Positions 1 through 6,820 of a stretch of 48,776 nt of DNA are shown here, piece by piece (the stretch's first letter is position 1; every line of letters starts with the position of its first letter). The notes beneath the pieces are model-generated. The model had not been told where the DNA came from. It saw only the letters and a list, made by a program, of their open reading frames with translations, and did no database searches. The stretch lies in IMG/VR virus record IMGVR_UViG_3300044940_000313, positions 1 through 48,776 of that record, one strand, 5' to 3'. The translations under genes were made by a program, and so were the position numbers. The DNA is from a virus.

Positions 1-145
1 TCATTTCAGCCATAATCTGCTGCTTTATATTCATCATTCGTACATTGCTTGGCTGACCAGCGAAACGTTTCTCCCACACAATTCTCGTCAACGCTTGACT
101 CTCGCACCAACGCATCTGCTCATCACTCAGCGTGTATTTCAACAT
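1..145 (-). CDS. Partial second copy of the 47398-47871 gene (5' part only)
   Basis: The window opens inside a minus-strand reading frame that starts at 145 (MLKYTLSDEQ) and runs off the edge at base 1. Its 48 codons are nearly identical to the start of the complete gene at 47398-47871 (MKYILSDEQ). The differences are confined to the first few codons and the upstream DNA. This is best explained as the other end of a circular or permuted genome, carrying a slightly different allele, rather than as a real gene duplication. Function is unknown; see the complete copy. Confidence 0.7.
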   Translation of the reverse strand, partial: MLKYTLSDEQMRWCESQALTRIVWEKRFAGQPSNVRMMNIKQQIMAEM

Positions 146-355
146 TTGCCCATAGCCCCTCTTCCCCCTACCCTAATTGGGTTGAAGGAACATTGCATAT
201 CTGCTGCCTAGAGCTGGGTCCCAAGTAAGGCACTACACAATAAATTTAGTTCTACGACTCAATTTACTCTGTAGAACCCTACTCGTGGCGTCAACCGTCA
301 CCCTCTGCTTCAAAACTTACTCCCAGAAACCTCAATACAACGCTTGGCATTGCAT
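146..355. other. Non-coding part of the variable end locus
   Basis: This stretch has no convincing reading frame on either strand and no match to the corresponding stretch after 47875 at the other end of the window. The two copies of the locus diverge here immediately upstream of the MLKYTL start. I see no clear promoter, hairpin or repeat in it. Confidence 0.4.
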
Positions 356-574
356 CTATTCCCCCTGCACTCGGTACTTCTCGAATTCCGTTTCGCAATC
401 CGAATGCGCCAGTATCTCCCCATGAGCTTCATACTCACCCAGGATTAGCTTGTCTTGTATTGAAATTTCCTGCGCATATTTGCCTTCCTGGCGTTTAGGA
501 CTGCGCGTGGTCCAGGACGTATTACTACGCCCGTACTTCTTTGGACCTGTGTTTTGAAAGGTTAGGCCCAACAT
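356..574 (-). CDS. Hypothetical protein, 72 aa (allele-specific, doubtful)
   Basis: A 72-residue minus-strand frame, hydrophilic and rich in charged residues, with no family I recognise. It lies exactly where the other copy of this locus carries the winged-helix gene 47968-48456, so it may be the alternative occupant or a decayed remnant. The start is weak: AAAGG sits directly against the ATG with almost no spacing. No signal peptide, membrane segment or cysteine motif is visible. Coding status is uncertain. Confidence 0.3.
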   Translation of the reverse strand: MLGLTFQNTGPKKYGRSNTSWTTRSPKRQEGKYAQEISIQDKLILGEYEAHGEILAHSDCETEFEKYRVQGE

Positions 575-716
575 CCTTTAGCAATTTCAAGAATTAAGTT
601 TGCTTTTCGCCAGCAGCTCTATTATGCTGCACTTAATTCTTGTTTCTCGCTGAACAGAATATGGCCCCAGCAGCTCAAGTTTGAAAGCAAAAAGTTGCTG
701 GGGCTATTTTTTTTTT
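554..716 (+). ncRNA. Candidate plus-strand structured small RNA
   Basis: A possible promoter has TTGAAA at 554-559, a 17-nt gap and a weak TTTAGC at 577-582. It would start a transcript near 588. There a 12-bp perfect inverted repeat (588-599 with 631-642) encloses an inner GCAGC/GCTGC hairpin. About 20 nt later comes an intrinsic terminator (664-716). The order promoter, nested hairpins, terminator fits a small RNA of about 125 nt antisense to the main transcription direction. The -10 is poor, so this is an inference from structure only. It might instead be a cruciform or replication-linked element. Confidence 0.3.
664..716 (+). terminator. Intrinsic terminator, plus strand (first copy)
   Basis: Perfect 9-bp stem GCCCCAGCA / TGCTGGGGC (664-672 with 696-704), followed by A and ten T. 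It would end rightward transcription just before the 3' end of the leftward dioxygenase gene. The copy at 48554-48606 keeps the fold with changed stem and loop bases, which supports a conserved function. Confidence 0.7.
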
Positions 717-776
717 CTGCTTATCTTTTCGATCAAACTGTTATAGCCTTCGAGCCCTATTTTTTTAATCAAAGCA

Positions 777-1616
777 CTACGCGCAAATTTTTGCAAGTAA
801 TAGCCGATTTTCTGTTGTTGCAGCAACCCTGGCCTTTTCCGTGCTGACAATTTTTACGCGCTCAAACTCTTTCGAATATGGATAGCAATGCTTTAAGTTA
901 GACATGCTATAAAAAACAATACTAGCACGAATGGCGTTTGGCCCTGTTGGCGCAATCGGTGTAATGCCGTGAACCAGTGACCTGCCGTCAAAAAGCGTCA
1001 ATGCACTACCCCTCTGGCTTAAAGTGACGCCCAGCTCTGGGCAACACAACTCGCCACCGCGTATGTTGTGCTTAACTATCAAAACAGTTGATAGTGCAGA
1101 TTTAAAATTCCCATTATCCCTATGATACTTAATAGCATGATTCACATTTACGTTTATTGTCAGGTATGGCGTGTCATTATAGCGCCAAGATTTGTCCACA
1201 CTTGATGCAATTTCTTCCTTTGCGGCCTTGTAGTGCTCTGGAAAATAACGCTCGTATAAACTAGCAGCATACTCTAGTGCTGTGCTTAAGATAGCAAAAT
1301 TGGAAATTTCTTTTTTTGTTGGAGAAGTGAAGCGACAATAATTATTCATTGTGGAATGTCTAGGCATAACCCCCAGTACGACGCTCTTTGTTGGCAAGCC
1401 CCAAGTCCTATGGTCATTACTAAGTTTGACAGACATTGCAGCTCGTCGAACGTCTTTCATGAGTGAATCCGGCATAAAAAAATAGCCAAGAATTGGCTCG
1501 CCTGCTTCGTATATGATTGTTGGCTTATCTATTAGCTTACCAACTATGCTTGCTGGAGTTTTTTTTATTAAATGGTCAAATGATGCGTCTCGCTTGCTTA
1601 TATATAATTTATCCAT
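777..1616 (-). CDS. JBP/TET-like 2-oxoglutarate/Fe(II) dioxygenase
   Basis: 279 aa. The C-terminal half has the double-stranded beta-helix pattern of the JBP/TET branch of Fe(II)/2-oxoglutarate dioxygenases. An H-x-D metal pair lies at H165/D167 in YHRDNGN, then GGELCCPELGV (187-197), the distal metal ligand H216 in LVHGITP, and a 2-oxoglutarate-binding Arg at R230 in RASIVFY. JBP/TET enzymes hydroxylate the methyl group of thymine or 5-methylcytosine in DNA, so base oxidation is the favoured role, but the substrate is not shown. The next gene upstream is ParB-like (4-nt gap), and a methyltransferase and glycosyltransferase follow. The stop at 777 may be an artefact or a mutation. A second partial copy at the window end lacks one A in an A-run and reads on for about 32 more residues. 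Confidence 0.75.
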   Translation of the reverse strand: MDKLYISKRDASFDHLIKKTPASIVGKLIDKPTIIYEAGEPILGYFFMPDSLMKDVRRAAMSVKLSNDHRTWGLPTKSVVLGVMPRHSTMNNYCRFTSPTKKEISNFAILSTALEYAASLYERYFPEHYKAAKEEIASSVDKSWRYNDTPYLTINVNVNHAIKYHRDNGNFKSALSTVLIVKHNIRGGELCCPELGVTLSQRGSALTLFDGRSLVHGITPIAPTGPNAIRASIVFYSMSNLKHCYPYSKEFERVKIVSTEKARVAATTENRLLLAKICA

Positions 1617-1620
1617 ACTG

Positions 1621-2229
1621 CTAACCTAAAACCATCATCTTAACTGCGTCGCTGTAGTTATCTAGCCCATTATCCTTGCAATACTCATCAAGTTTTCTGG
1701 TAATCTCTGCGTAATCACTTTCATTGTACGTCAAACGCAAAGTCCTAATTTCACTTTCAAGATAAGAAAGTAGCTTATCCGCCTGGTCTTTGTATTTTTT
1801 CTGGTTGCTAAGATTATCCTTTTCAAAGAAATCAACAGTAAAACCGCTGATACCAAGCATATTGATATCAAACTCAGGCCCAAGGTCGCCCAAGTCAGAA
1901 TTGATTCCAGACAAATCTAAACTAGCCCACGCCGCAATCGCATTATCCGATACCTGCGACGCGTACTCCTGCTCCTCACTGTCAAAATCCTGATAAATAA
2001 CTGGCAATTTTTTTAAGCCAAGTTTTTTCGCAGCCTCTAGCCTGCCGTGGCCGCTCACAAGAAAGCCGCTTCTGTTTGACACTACAAGTGGAATTCTGAA
2101 GCCCTGATATTTTATAATTTCGCAAAGTCTATCTATTTGTTCGGTCGAATGAATGTTTCTGTTCTTTGGGTTTGGCTTGATTTCGTTTATATCAACAATT
2201 TCTATTTTCTTACTTTTAATCTCACTCAC
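1621..2229 (-). CDS. ParB-like N-terminal domain protein
   Basis: 202 aa. Residues 8-110 match the ParB/Srx-like fold: an N-terminal strand with 'INEIKPNPKN', a helix, then the ParB box VSGHGRLEAAKKLG at 58-71. No partition partner (ParA) is present. In phages, stand-alone ParB-like domains often sit in DNA methyltransferase or base-modification operons, where they may act as nucleases or nucleotide-binding regulators. Here the gene precedes the JBP/TET-like dioxygenase by 4 nt and is presumably co-transcribed with it. The C-terminal 90 residues are charged, helical and unrecognised. A role in chromosome segregation is unlikely. Confidence 0.7.
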   Translation of the reverse strand: MSEIKSKKIEIVDINEIKPNPKNRNIHSTEQIDRLCEIIKYQGFRIPLVVSNRSGFLVSGHGRLEAAKKLGLKKLPVIYQDFDSEEQEYASQVSDNAIAAWASLDLSGINSDLGDLGPEFDINMLGISGFTVDFFEKDNLSNQKKYKDQADKLLSYLESEIRTLRLTYNESDYAEITRKLDEYCKDNGLDNYSDAVKMMVLG

Positions 2230-2254
2230 GCTGCGCTCCCTCTGCTGTAATCGT

Positions 2255-2330
2255 TGGCTGCGCGGGAAGGATTCGAACCTTCGACCTAGGCATTAACAGT
2301 GCCCTGCTCTACCAACTGAGCTACCACGCA
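2255..2330 (-). tRNA. tRNA-Asn (GUU)
   Basis: On the minus strand a full cloverleaf can be drawn. The acceptor TGCGTGG pairs with CCGCGCA with one G-T pair. The D stem is GCTC/GAGC. The anticodon stem GGGCA/TGCCT encloses the loop CTGTTAA with anticodon GTT. The T arm is GAAGG-TTCGAAT-CCTTC. The discriminator G and an encoded CCA follow. It is the only tRNA seen. It lies inside the modification cluster between the ParB-like gene and a methyltransferase gene. Confidence 0.95.
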
Positions 2331-2372
2331 ATCCTCTAAATAAGATTAGTAATGCATAACAAATAAAGTCAA

Positions 2373-2897
2373 TTAGCTTAGTTCAACAATTAAATCACCG
2401 CAGTCAAGCCGCGCCTCAAGCCCGCATAACTCCTCACAATCACTCTCATGCCACGCCACTCGTTTTATCAAATTAAACCCAGCACGCTCGGCTTGCAGCT
2501 TCATCTCTGAAAAGTCTAAAACGTACTTATGGCCCCACAGAGACAAGCCGTGATTCACCATCTCGCATGGCGTTTCAGGGCTCCAGCCAGGTGACCAGCG
2601 ATTGATTCGACCTGCCGCGTAATCCATCACGATCGTCTCAAGATCAGGGCATGAAATACGCATGATGCCCCCAACTTTAAGCACACGCCTACATTCTTTT
2701 AAAAACAAAAACTGTTCATGCTTTGTTAGATGCTCAATACCATGCTCGCTGTAAATAAAATCAACTGAGCCACTTTCGTGTGGAAGAACGTTTCGTAAAT
2801 CAATGGCAATCACGCCAGGGAACGGCTGCGCGTCGTAATTTATCCAACCTGGCATTGCATGAGGACCACAAAAAAGATTCAGCTTCACTACATTCAT
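2373..2897 (-). CDS. Class I SAM-dependent methyltransferase (small)
   Basis: 174 aa. It begins KLNLFCGPHAMPGWINYD, a variant motif I typical of short predicted SAM methyltransferases, followed by VDFIYSEHGIEHL (motif IV region) and a helix-strand RRVLKVGGIMRISCPD as in Methyltransf_11 proteins. There is no DPPY/SPPY or Pro-Cys motif, so it is more likely a sugar, lipid or small-molecule methylase than a DNA base methylase. It overlaps the upstream glycosyltransferase by ATGA, implying coupled translation and a shared pathway, perhaps methylation of the transferred sugar. Confidence 0.7.
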   Translation of the reverse strand: MNVVKLNLFCGPHAMPGWINYDAQPFPGVIAIDLRNVLPHESGSVDFIYSEHGIEHLTKHEQFLFLKECRRVLKVGGIMRISCPDLETIVMDYAAGRINRWSPGWSPETPCEMVNHGLSLWGHKYVLDFSEMKLQAERAGFNLIKRVAWHESDCEELCGLEARLDCGDLIVELS

Positions 2898-3643
2898 GCT
2901 ATGTGACCACTATTCCTAAGCCAAGTTTCAAAATCTAGGTTTTTTCCAAGCATCACATGATCCCACTTCCACTGCTTATATAGTAAGTCCTCGCCTGGGT
3001 TGAATTTCAATCGCTCATCCTCTGTCCAATCAGGTAGATAAACCCAGCGATACCCCTTTGCACGAATGTGTGGCCACATGGCAATTTCAAGACCGCCATA
3101 AAATTCGTGCGGCTCATTGAACCAACCGGCGTTTTTTATCCACCAACCCTTCCATGCGCAAACCGAATTCACTGCTGGCGTATGAGTTTCTCTAACCCTC
3201 ACCTGAGCTGCCATGCGCTCAGTGAACCCACGAGCGTTTAACTCCGCACTCGTATTCACGCCCCAAAGACTGGCCCACACAGTGCTAGCATCAGCCATCA
3301 GTGCAGTGACCAAAGCCATGTCCCAGCCGCGCTCGCACGGATAACTATCCCCATCGTAGCCAATCACAATGTCATCCTCGGCCAGGCCGTATGTCTGAAG
3401 TGCCCAATTTAGACCGTGATGCAAGCCAAGATTCTTACCTGGACTCATGTACTCACAGCCATTATCTGAAGCGATTTTTTTAATCTGCTCTGACACTCTC
3501 AATTTGTCTGGCAGCGGATAGTGCTGATCAATCATTAAATGAACAAGCGGCAGCCCGCCGTGTTTTGTTTCATGAAATCTTCTAATTGAAAGATCAATAA
3601 TTTCTGGCTTATTGTAGCATAGTGTTACAGCAATGACTCTCAT
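2894..3643 (-). CDS. GT-A fold glycosyltransferase-like protein
   Basis: About 249 aa from the ATG at 3643, which overlaps the previous stop as ATGA; an in-frame codon at 3655 is less likely. MRVIAVTLCYNKPEIIDLSI is a typical GT2 N-terminus, and IVIGYDGDSYP (about residues 92-102) holds the D-x-D metal and nucleotide-sugar motif. A Trp-rich C-terminal half (KGWWIKN, MWPHIRAKGYRW) could bind the acceptor. Neighbours are a lipoprotein upstream and a methyltransferase downstream. Acceptor unknown; candidates are modified DNA bases, virion protein or host surface glycan. Confidence 0.65.
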   Translation of the reverse strand: MRVIAVTLCYNKPEIIDLSIRRFHETKHGGLPLVHLMIDQHYPLPDKLRVSEQIKKIASDNGCEYMSPGKNLGLHHGLNWALQTYGLAEDDIVIGYDGDSYPCERGWDMALVTALMADASTVWASLWGVNTSAELNARGFTERMAAQVRVRETHTPAVNSVCAWKGWWIKNAGWFNEPHEFYGGLEIAMWPHIRAKGYRWVYLPDWTEDERLKFNPGEDLLYKQWKWDHVMLGKNLDFETWLRNSGHIA

Positions 3644-4104
3644 TGCGTACACCACTTAAGAAGTCGCTCCATATCCGCTGGCGATGTGCAGATGTAATTA
3701 GCCATATGTGGCCAAGATAAGAAAAACCCATCATCAATTGGGCTGGCACTATCAGCACACCATGCGCCCTTTTCTTCTGATGCTACAACACAAAACGCAA
3801 AGCGCGTGGGTCGCTTCTCAACACACGCTTTCAAAAGCCGCTCCTCACTCTCGGGATCTATACAAATATAATTATCAGCAGACTCGATCGTTCGGGAGTA
3901 CCCAAGTCGAGCGTTTATCCTTGCATCAAAGCAATCCATTGCAAGCCTCTGCTCATCTCCATCAACTATGCAGCGCTCAACCTTCGGACCTCGTGCGCAG
4001 CCGGACAAGCTAAGAGCCAATACGGCCAACAATACTAACAAGTTTCCTAGCGGCAGCAACACGCTCTGCCGGTGTTTTCGCGTTGCTTGCTGCGTCTGTA
4101 GCAT
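3640..4104 (-). CDS. Cys-rich lipoprotein
   Basis: 154 aa from the ATG at 4104, which has GGAAGGA eight nt upstream. The N-terminus has a basic stretch (TRKHRQS), a hydrophobic core and the lipobox LSGC, so the mature protein would be an exported lipoprotein. The mature part contains about eight further cysteines and two similar blocks (NYICIDPESEERLLKAC and NYICTSPADMERLLKWC), suggesting an internal duplication. The 5' part overlaps the upstream gene by about 95 nt in another frame. It could be an outer-membrane superinfection-exclusion factor or a spanin component. Function not known. Confidence 0.6.
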   Translation of the reverse strand: MLQTQQATRKHRQSVLLPLGNLLVLLAVLALSLSGCARGPKVERCIVDGDEQRLAMDCFDARINARLGYSRTIESADNYICIDPESEERLLKACVEKRPTRFAFCVVASEEKGAWCADSASPIDDGFFLSWPHMANYICTSPADMERLLKWCTQ

Positions 4105-4222
4105 CTTCGATTTCCTTCCACATGCCATCTTTTTTCATTTTCTGAATCGTAGCCCCCCATGAGTTAATCATCTTGATTAACTCAGGGAGAGCCTGGAGAA
4201 ACGCCACAATAGCTTGAAGCAT
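4010..4222 (-). CDS. Small helical phage protein, 70 aa
   Basis: 70 aa: an N-terminal hydrophobic stretch (LQAIVAFLQALPELIKMI) followed by an amphipathic helical tail ending in AERVAAARKLVSIVGRIGS. It resembles short proteins often found beside holins in phage lysis regions. It lies three nt after its upstream neighbour stops, and its own end is overlapped by the lipoprotein gene. I do not recognise a defined family. A minor lysis or virion role is a guess from context. Confidence 0.5.
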   Translation of the reverse strand: MLQAIVAFLQALPELIKMINSWGATIQKMKKDGMWKEIEDATDAASNAKTPAERVAAARKLVSIVGRIGS

Positions 4223-4225
4223 ATT

Positions 4226-4594
4226 TCAAGACTTTGTTGAATCGGTAGAAGCAGAATCTTTTTTCGTTAATGTAACAACAATCTTACGAATACCTAGCAG
4301 CACTTCAAGCGACGCCAGCACAACATCCTTTGATTTTTCATCACCTAAAGCCAACTCGCTTGCTACAGCGGCAACCAACTCAGCGCCTTCAGCGCTAGAT
4401 AAATCCATAACCTCAGCGGGCAATTTATCAATGCCGTCAAGACCGGCAATCACCTTCGGCAGAGCCATCATCAGGTGAGAAAGATCATCAAGCCCCAGTT
4501 TTTTATCCGCAGCAATAGCAACACAAGCATTGGCAAGTGCCACTGCACCTAAAACGGCTTCCTTCGTTTCTTTAATTCCATGTAAATCACCCAT
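4226..4594 (-). CDS. Hypothetical protein next to holin candidate, 122 aa
   Basis: 122 aa from the ATG at 4594, nine nt from a GGGGG Shine-Dalgarno; an upstream in-frame TTG at 4600 is too close to it. The sequence is Ala/Leu-rich and predicted helical (EAVLGAVALANACVAIAADKK, then LSHLMMALPKVIAGL), with no clear membrane-spanning segment longer than the first Ala-rich helix. Proteins of this type occur beside small membrane proteins in myophage lysis/internal-protein regions. No enzyme motif is visible. Confidence 0.55.
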   Translation of the reverse strand: MGDLHGIKETKEAVLGAVALANACVAIAADKKLGLDDLSHLMMALPKVIAGLDGIDKLPAEVMDLSSAEGAELVAAVASELALGDEKSKDVVLASLEVLLGIRKIVVTLTKKDSASTDSTKS

Positions 4595-4600
4595 GACCAA

Positions 4601-4792
4601 CTACCCCCTATTTTTGTATTTTTTGTATAACCCAACAACTACACTAGCGACGAGAGACACTAGCGTCAAGAACAACGCAAGCACGCTGCCAGGCCCGCCC
4701 TTTGTTTGTGACCGCTTCCCAAGCGCGTATTCGATCAACATGTGGATAATTCCTGCAATGACTAACGCTAACTGTATTTTTTCGCAGCCCAT
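4601..4792 (-). CDS. Two-TM holin candidate
   Basis: 63 aa with two hydrophobic segments (about 7-25 and 37-57) separated by a short basic hinge GKRSQTKGG, and a strongly basic C-terminus KKYKNRG. Size, two spans and positive tail fit a class II holin, which would release the endolysin through the inner membrane. The endolysin gene is far away (28141-28566), so the assignment rests on topology alone. The nearby lipoprotein and helical small proteins are consistent with a lysis region. Confidence 0.55.
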   Translation of the reverse strand: MGCEKIQLALVIAGIIHMLIEYALGKRSQTKGGPGSVLALFLTLVSLVASVVVGLYKKYKNRG

Positions 4793-4825
4793 TGCTTAAT
4801 TGTACCCGAAAAAACGGAACTAGCG

Positions 4826-5425
4826 TTATAGCTTATCTAAGCGTCTTGCAGGATTACCAACCCAAACCTGCTTCTCTGGCACGTCCTTTGTGACAACCGC
4901 CCCCATGCCAACCGTTGCCCCATCGCCAACAGAAACCCCCTCGCGAAGAGCGGCGTTCGTTCCAATGTAGCAACACATTCCAATCGTGCATCGGCCAGAA
5001 ATATTCGCGCCAGGGCTTATTGTTGTAAACATGTCAACTGTTGTATCATGCCCAATCGTGGCTGCGAGATTCACAATAACACCGCGCCCAATTCGGACAT
5101 CCGTCGTTAGCACAGCCATCGGACAAATAATCACGCCAGGCTCAAGAATTACCTGATGCCCAAGCACCGCACTCGGATGCACTACTGCATCTGCTGGAAT
5201 TAATCCGCAGCCAAGCGCGTATGACCACAGCTTGTTTTTCGTAGCCGGATCACCAACTGCCACAATAAAGCGCTTGCCCTCAAGGCCGCCAAGGCTACCA
5301 AGCACCCGAACGGGACCAGCACTCTGTCCACCGCCATCTTGATACATCGCTTCAACCCTGTGGCCAGCATCTTCGGCCCAACACATTGCTTCCCTAGCAA
5401 AGCCGCCAGCACCAAGAATAATCAC
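4826..5425 (-). CDS. PglD/NeuD-type sugar O/N-acyltransferase
   Basis: 199 aa, starting at a GTG that overlaps the aminotransferase stop as GTGA. The N-terminal Rossmann-like half begins IILGAGGFAREAMCWAED, as in PglD and NeuD. From about residue 85 a left-handed beta-helix of hexapeptide repeats follows (VVHPSAVLGHQVILEPGVII, ISGRCTIG, VSVGDGATVGMGAVV), ending VWVGNPARRLDKL. Known relatives transfer acetyl from acetyl-CoA to a UDP- or dTDP-linked amino sugar. Direct coupling to a DegT-type aminotransferase strongly suggests N-acylation of the amine that enzyme installs. Confidence 0.85.
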   Translation of the reverse strand: MIILGAGGFAREAMCWAEDAGHRVEAMYQDGGGQSAGPVRVLGSLGGLEGKRFIVAVGDPATKNKLWSYALGCGLIPADAVVHPSAVLGHQVILEPGVIICPMAVLTTDVRIGRGVIVNLAATIGHDTTVDMFTTISPGANISGRCTIGMCCYIGTNAALREGVSVGDGATVGMGAVVTKDVPEKQVWVGNPARRLDKL

Positions 5426-6510
5426 TTTACACCTGCCGAATTATTACTTGCCGACTCGATTATGAAATCAATTACCATATCCGCCTGCCTTTGATTGACA
5501 TCGCTCGGCAGCGCCGCGCAGGTTTTAAAAAACTTTGATGATTTACCTACACGCAGAACCTGCGACAAAGCTGGCATTTCCGTCAAAGGAATATAATAGC
5601 GCCTAACCGTGATCCCACGCTTTATACCGTCTTGCTCCAATTTCGTAGCATTTAAGCCAGAAACCACAGAAAGACTCGGTGCTGCCCCGCCATGATGCAA
5701 AGTGTGAGGAGTACAAAACCCATCAAGCCTAGCTTGATAATAATCAATCAACGCACTCTTAGCCGACACACGCTTTTTCACGCGCTCGATGTCATCAAGG
5801 TGAGCCAGCAGCACCGCGCACGTCAATTCCGAAACTTTAAGATTGTCCGCATAGATTGATTGAATAAGCCGATCCGGACCAGTAGCAAAATTCATTAAAC
5901 GCCTAGCCAAATTAGCTTCTTTTTCACTACTGAAAACAACCAAGCCCCCCTCACCGCATGGCATTGACTTCGTCGCATGTAGTGAGTAGCAGCGCGTGTT
6001 TTCCGTACCCTGCGTATCCATTAAAAAGCCGCCAGCCAGGTCATAAACGACATGCAAGCCATAACGCTCGCAAAGCCGATCATAAAAAGTAAAATTAACT
6101 CTGTACCCAAAAGGAGATACGACAACCACTGCCTGGCAACTCTTCGCTGCCGCAGTAATACTCTCTTCACTCAAAGTCCAGGTTCTCTCATCACAAGAGC
6201 CGAAAACCGGCACCATACCAGCAGCCACAACAGCGTGTAGCGTTCCAACATGCGTGAAATCAGGAATTAACACACGGGAGCCGCGCCTAAGCCTTGCCTG
6301 CAATGCCAAACGTATAGCTGACGCCCCAGAACTACTAATTAGCCAATACCCGCCGCCATACTCGCATGACAACCTGCGCGTGGCTTCATCGTAGCAAGGA
6401 CCAAAGTTAGAAAGCTGCCCCGCCACAAGGGACTTTCTATAATGCTCCCACACCTTGTTTCGAGTCGGGAATATTGGCTTGATTAATGGAATAGCGTCGC
6501 CTGTTATCAT
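5422..6510 (-). CDS. DegT/DnrJ/EryC1-type nucleotide-sugar aminotransferase
   Basis: 362 aa. It begins IPLIKPIFPTRN, with SSSGASAIRLAL (59-70) forming the phosphate-binding turn and D157 in VVYDLAGGF contacting the PLP ring nitrogen. K181 in SLHATKSMPCGEGG is the Schiff-base lysine of the family. These enzymes move an amino group from glutamate to a keto sugar bound to dTDP or UDP. The likely substrate is the 4-keto-6-deoxy sugar made by RmlB (31171-32100), possibly after RmlC. Its ATG overlaps the upstream membrane protein by ATGA and its end overlaps the acyltransferase. Confidence 0.88.
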   Translation of the reverse strand: MITGDAIPLIKPIFPTRNKVWEHYRKSLVAGQLSNFGPCYDEATRRLSCEYGGGYWLISSSGASAIRLALQARLRRGSRVLIPDFTHVGTLHAVVAAGMVPVFGSCDERTWTLSEESITAAAKSCQAVVVVSPFGYRVNFTFYDRLCERYGLHVVYDLAGGFLMDTQGTENTRCYSLHATKSMPCGEGGLVVFSSEKEANLARRLMNFATGPDRLIQSIYADNLKVSELTCAVLLAHLDDIERVKKRVSAKSALIDYYQARLDGFCTPHTLHHGGAAPSLSVVSGLNATKLEQDGIKRGITVRRYYIPLTEMPALSQVLRVGKSSKFFKTCAALPSDVNQRQADMVIDFIIESASNNSAGVK

Positions 6511-6794
6511 ACATCGAGCTTAGACGCATGTCCCTGGCCTCGCAAGACGTACTCAATCACAGCGTGCTGCTTTTCGATCAAATGCACACGATGCGATAAA
6601 TCAGACAACTCCCTAACTCGCTCACTTAGCACCGTATGCTTTTCCATAAGCATGTTCTGCTGCAATGAAACTTTTTCGCTAATCTTTGATGCCTCATCAA
6701 CTTTCTTAACCAGCCGATTCACAAACCACGCATTGAGACCAAGCGCGCCAGAGATTAAACAGCCAATAACAGCCAAGACAATCTGCTCCTGCAT
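6507..6794 (-). CDS. Small membrane-anchored coiled-coil protein (spanin-like)
   Basis: 95 aa from the ATG at 6794, seven nt from a GGGGGG Shine-Dalgarno. One N-terminal membrane span (IVLAVIGCLISGALGLNAWFV) is followed by a long charged helix with heptad spacing (VKKVDEASKISEKV, MEKHTVLSERVREL), the layout of an inner-membrane spanin. The lipoprotein at 7528-7713 could be its outer-membrane partner, although a hypothetical gene separates them. The protein could equally be a membrane-anchored accessory of unknown role. Confidence 0.5.
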   Translation of the reverse strand: MQEQIVLAVIGCLISGALGLNAWFVNRLVKKVDEASKISEKVSLQQNMLMEKHTVLSERVRELSDLSHRVHLIEKQHAVIEYVLRGQGHASKLDV

Positions 6795-6820
6795 GGTCGT
6801 GCCCCCCGACAAAAATAAGT

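Noticed and set aside
664-716. Terminator for the leftward dioxygenase transcript
   Set aside because: Reading leftward, the stem is preceded by A and followed by non-T-rich sequence. The T-run lies on the plus strand only.
1621-2229. ParB of a partition (plasmid-prophage) system
   Set aside because: No ParA and no parS-like repeats are visible. The neighbours are modification genes.
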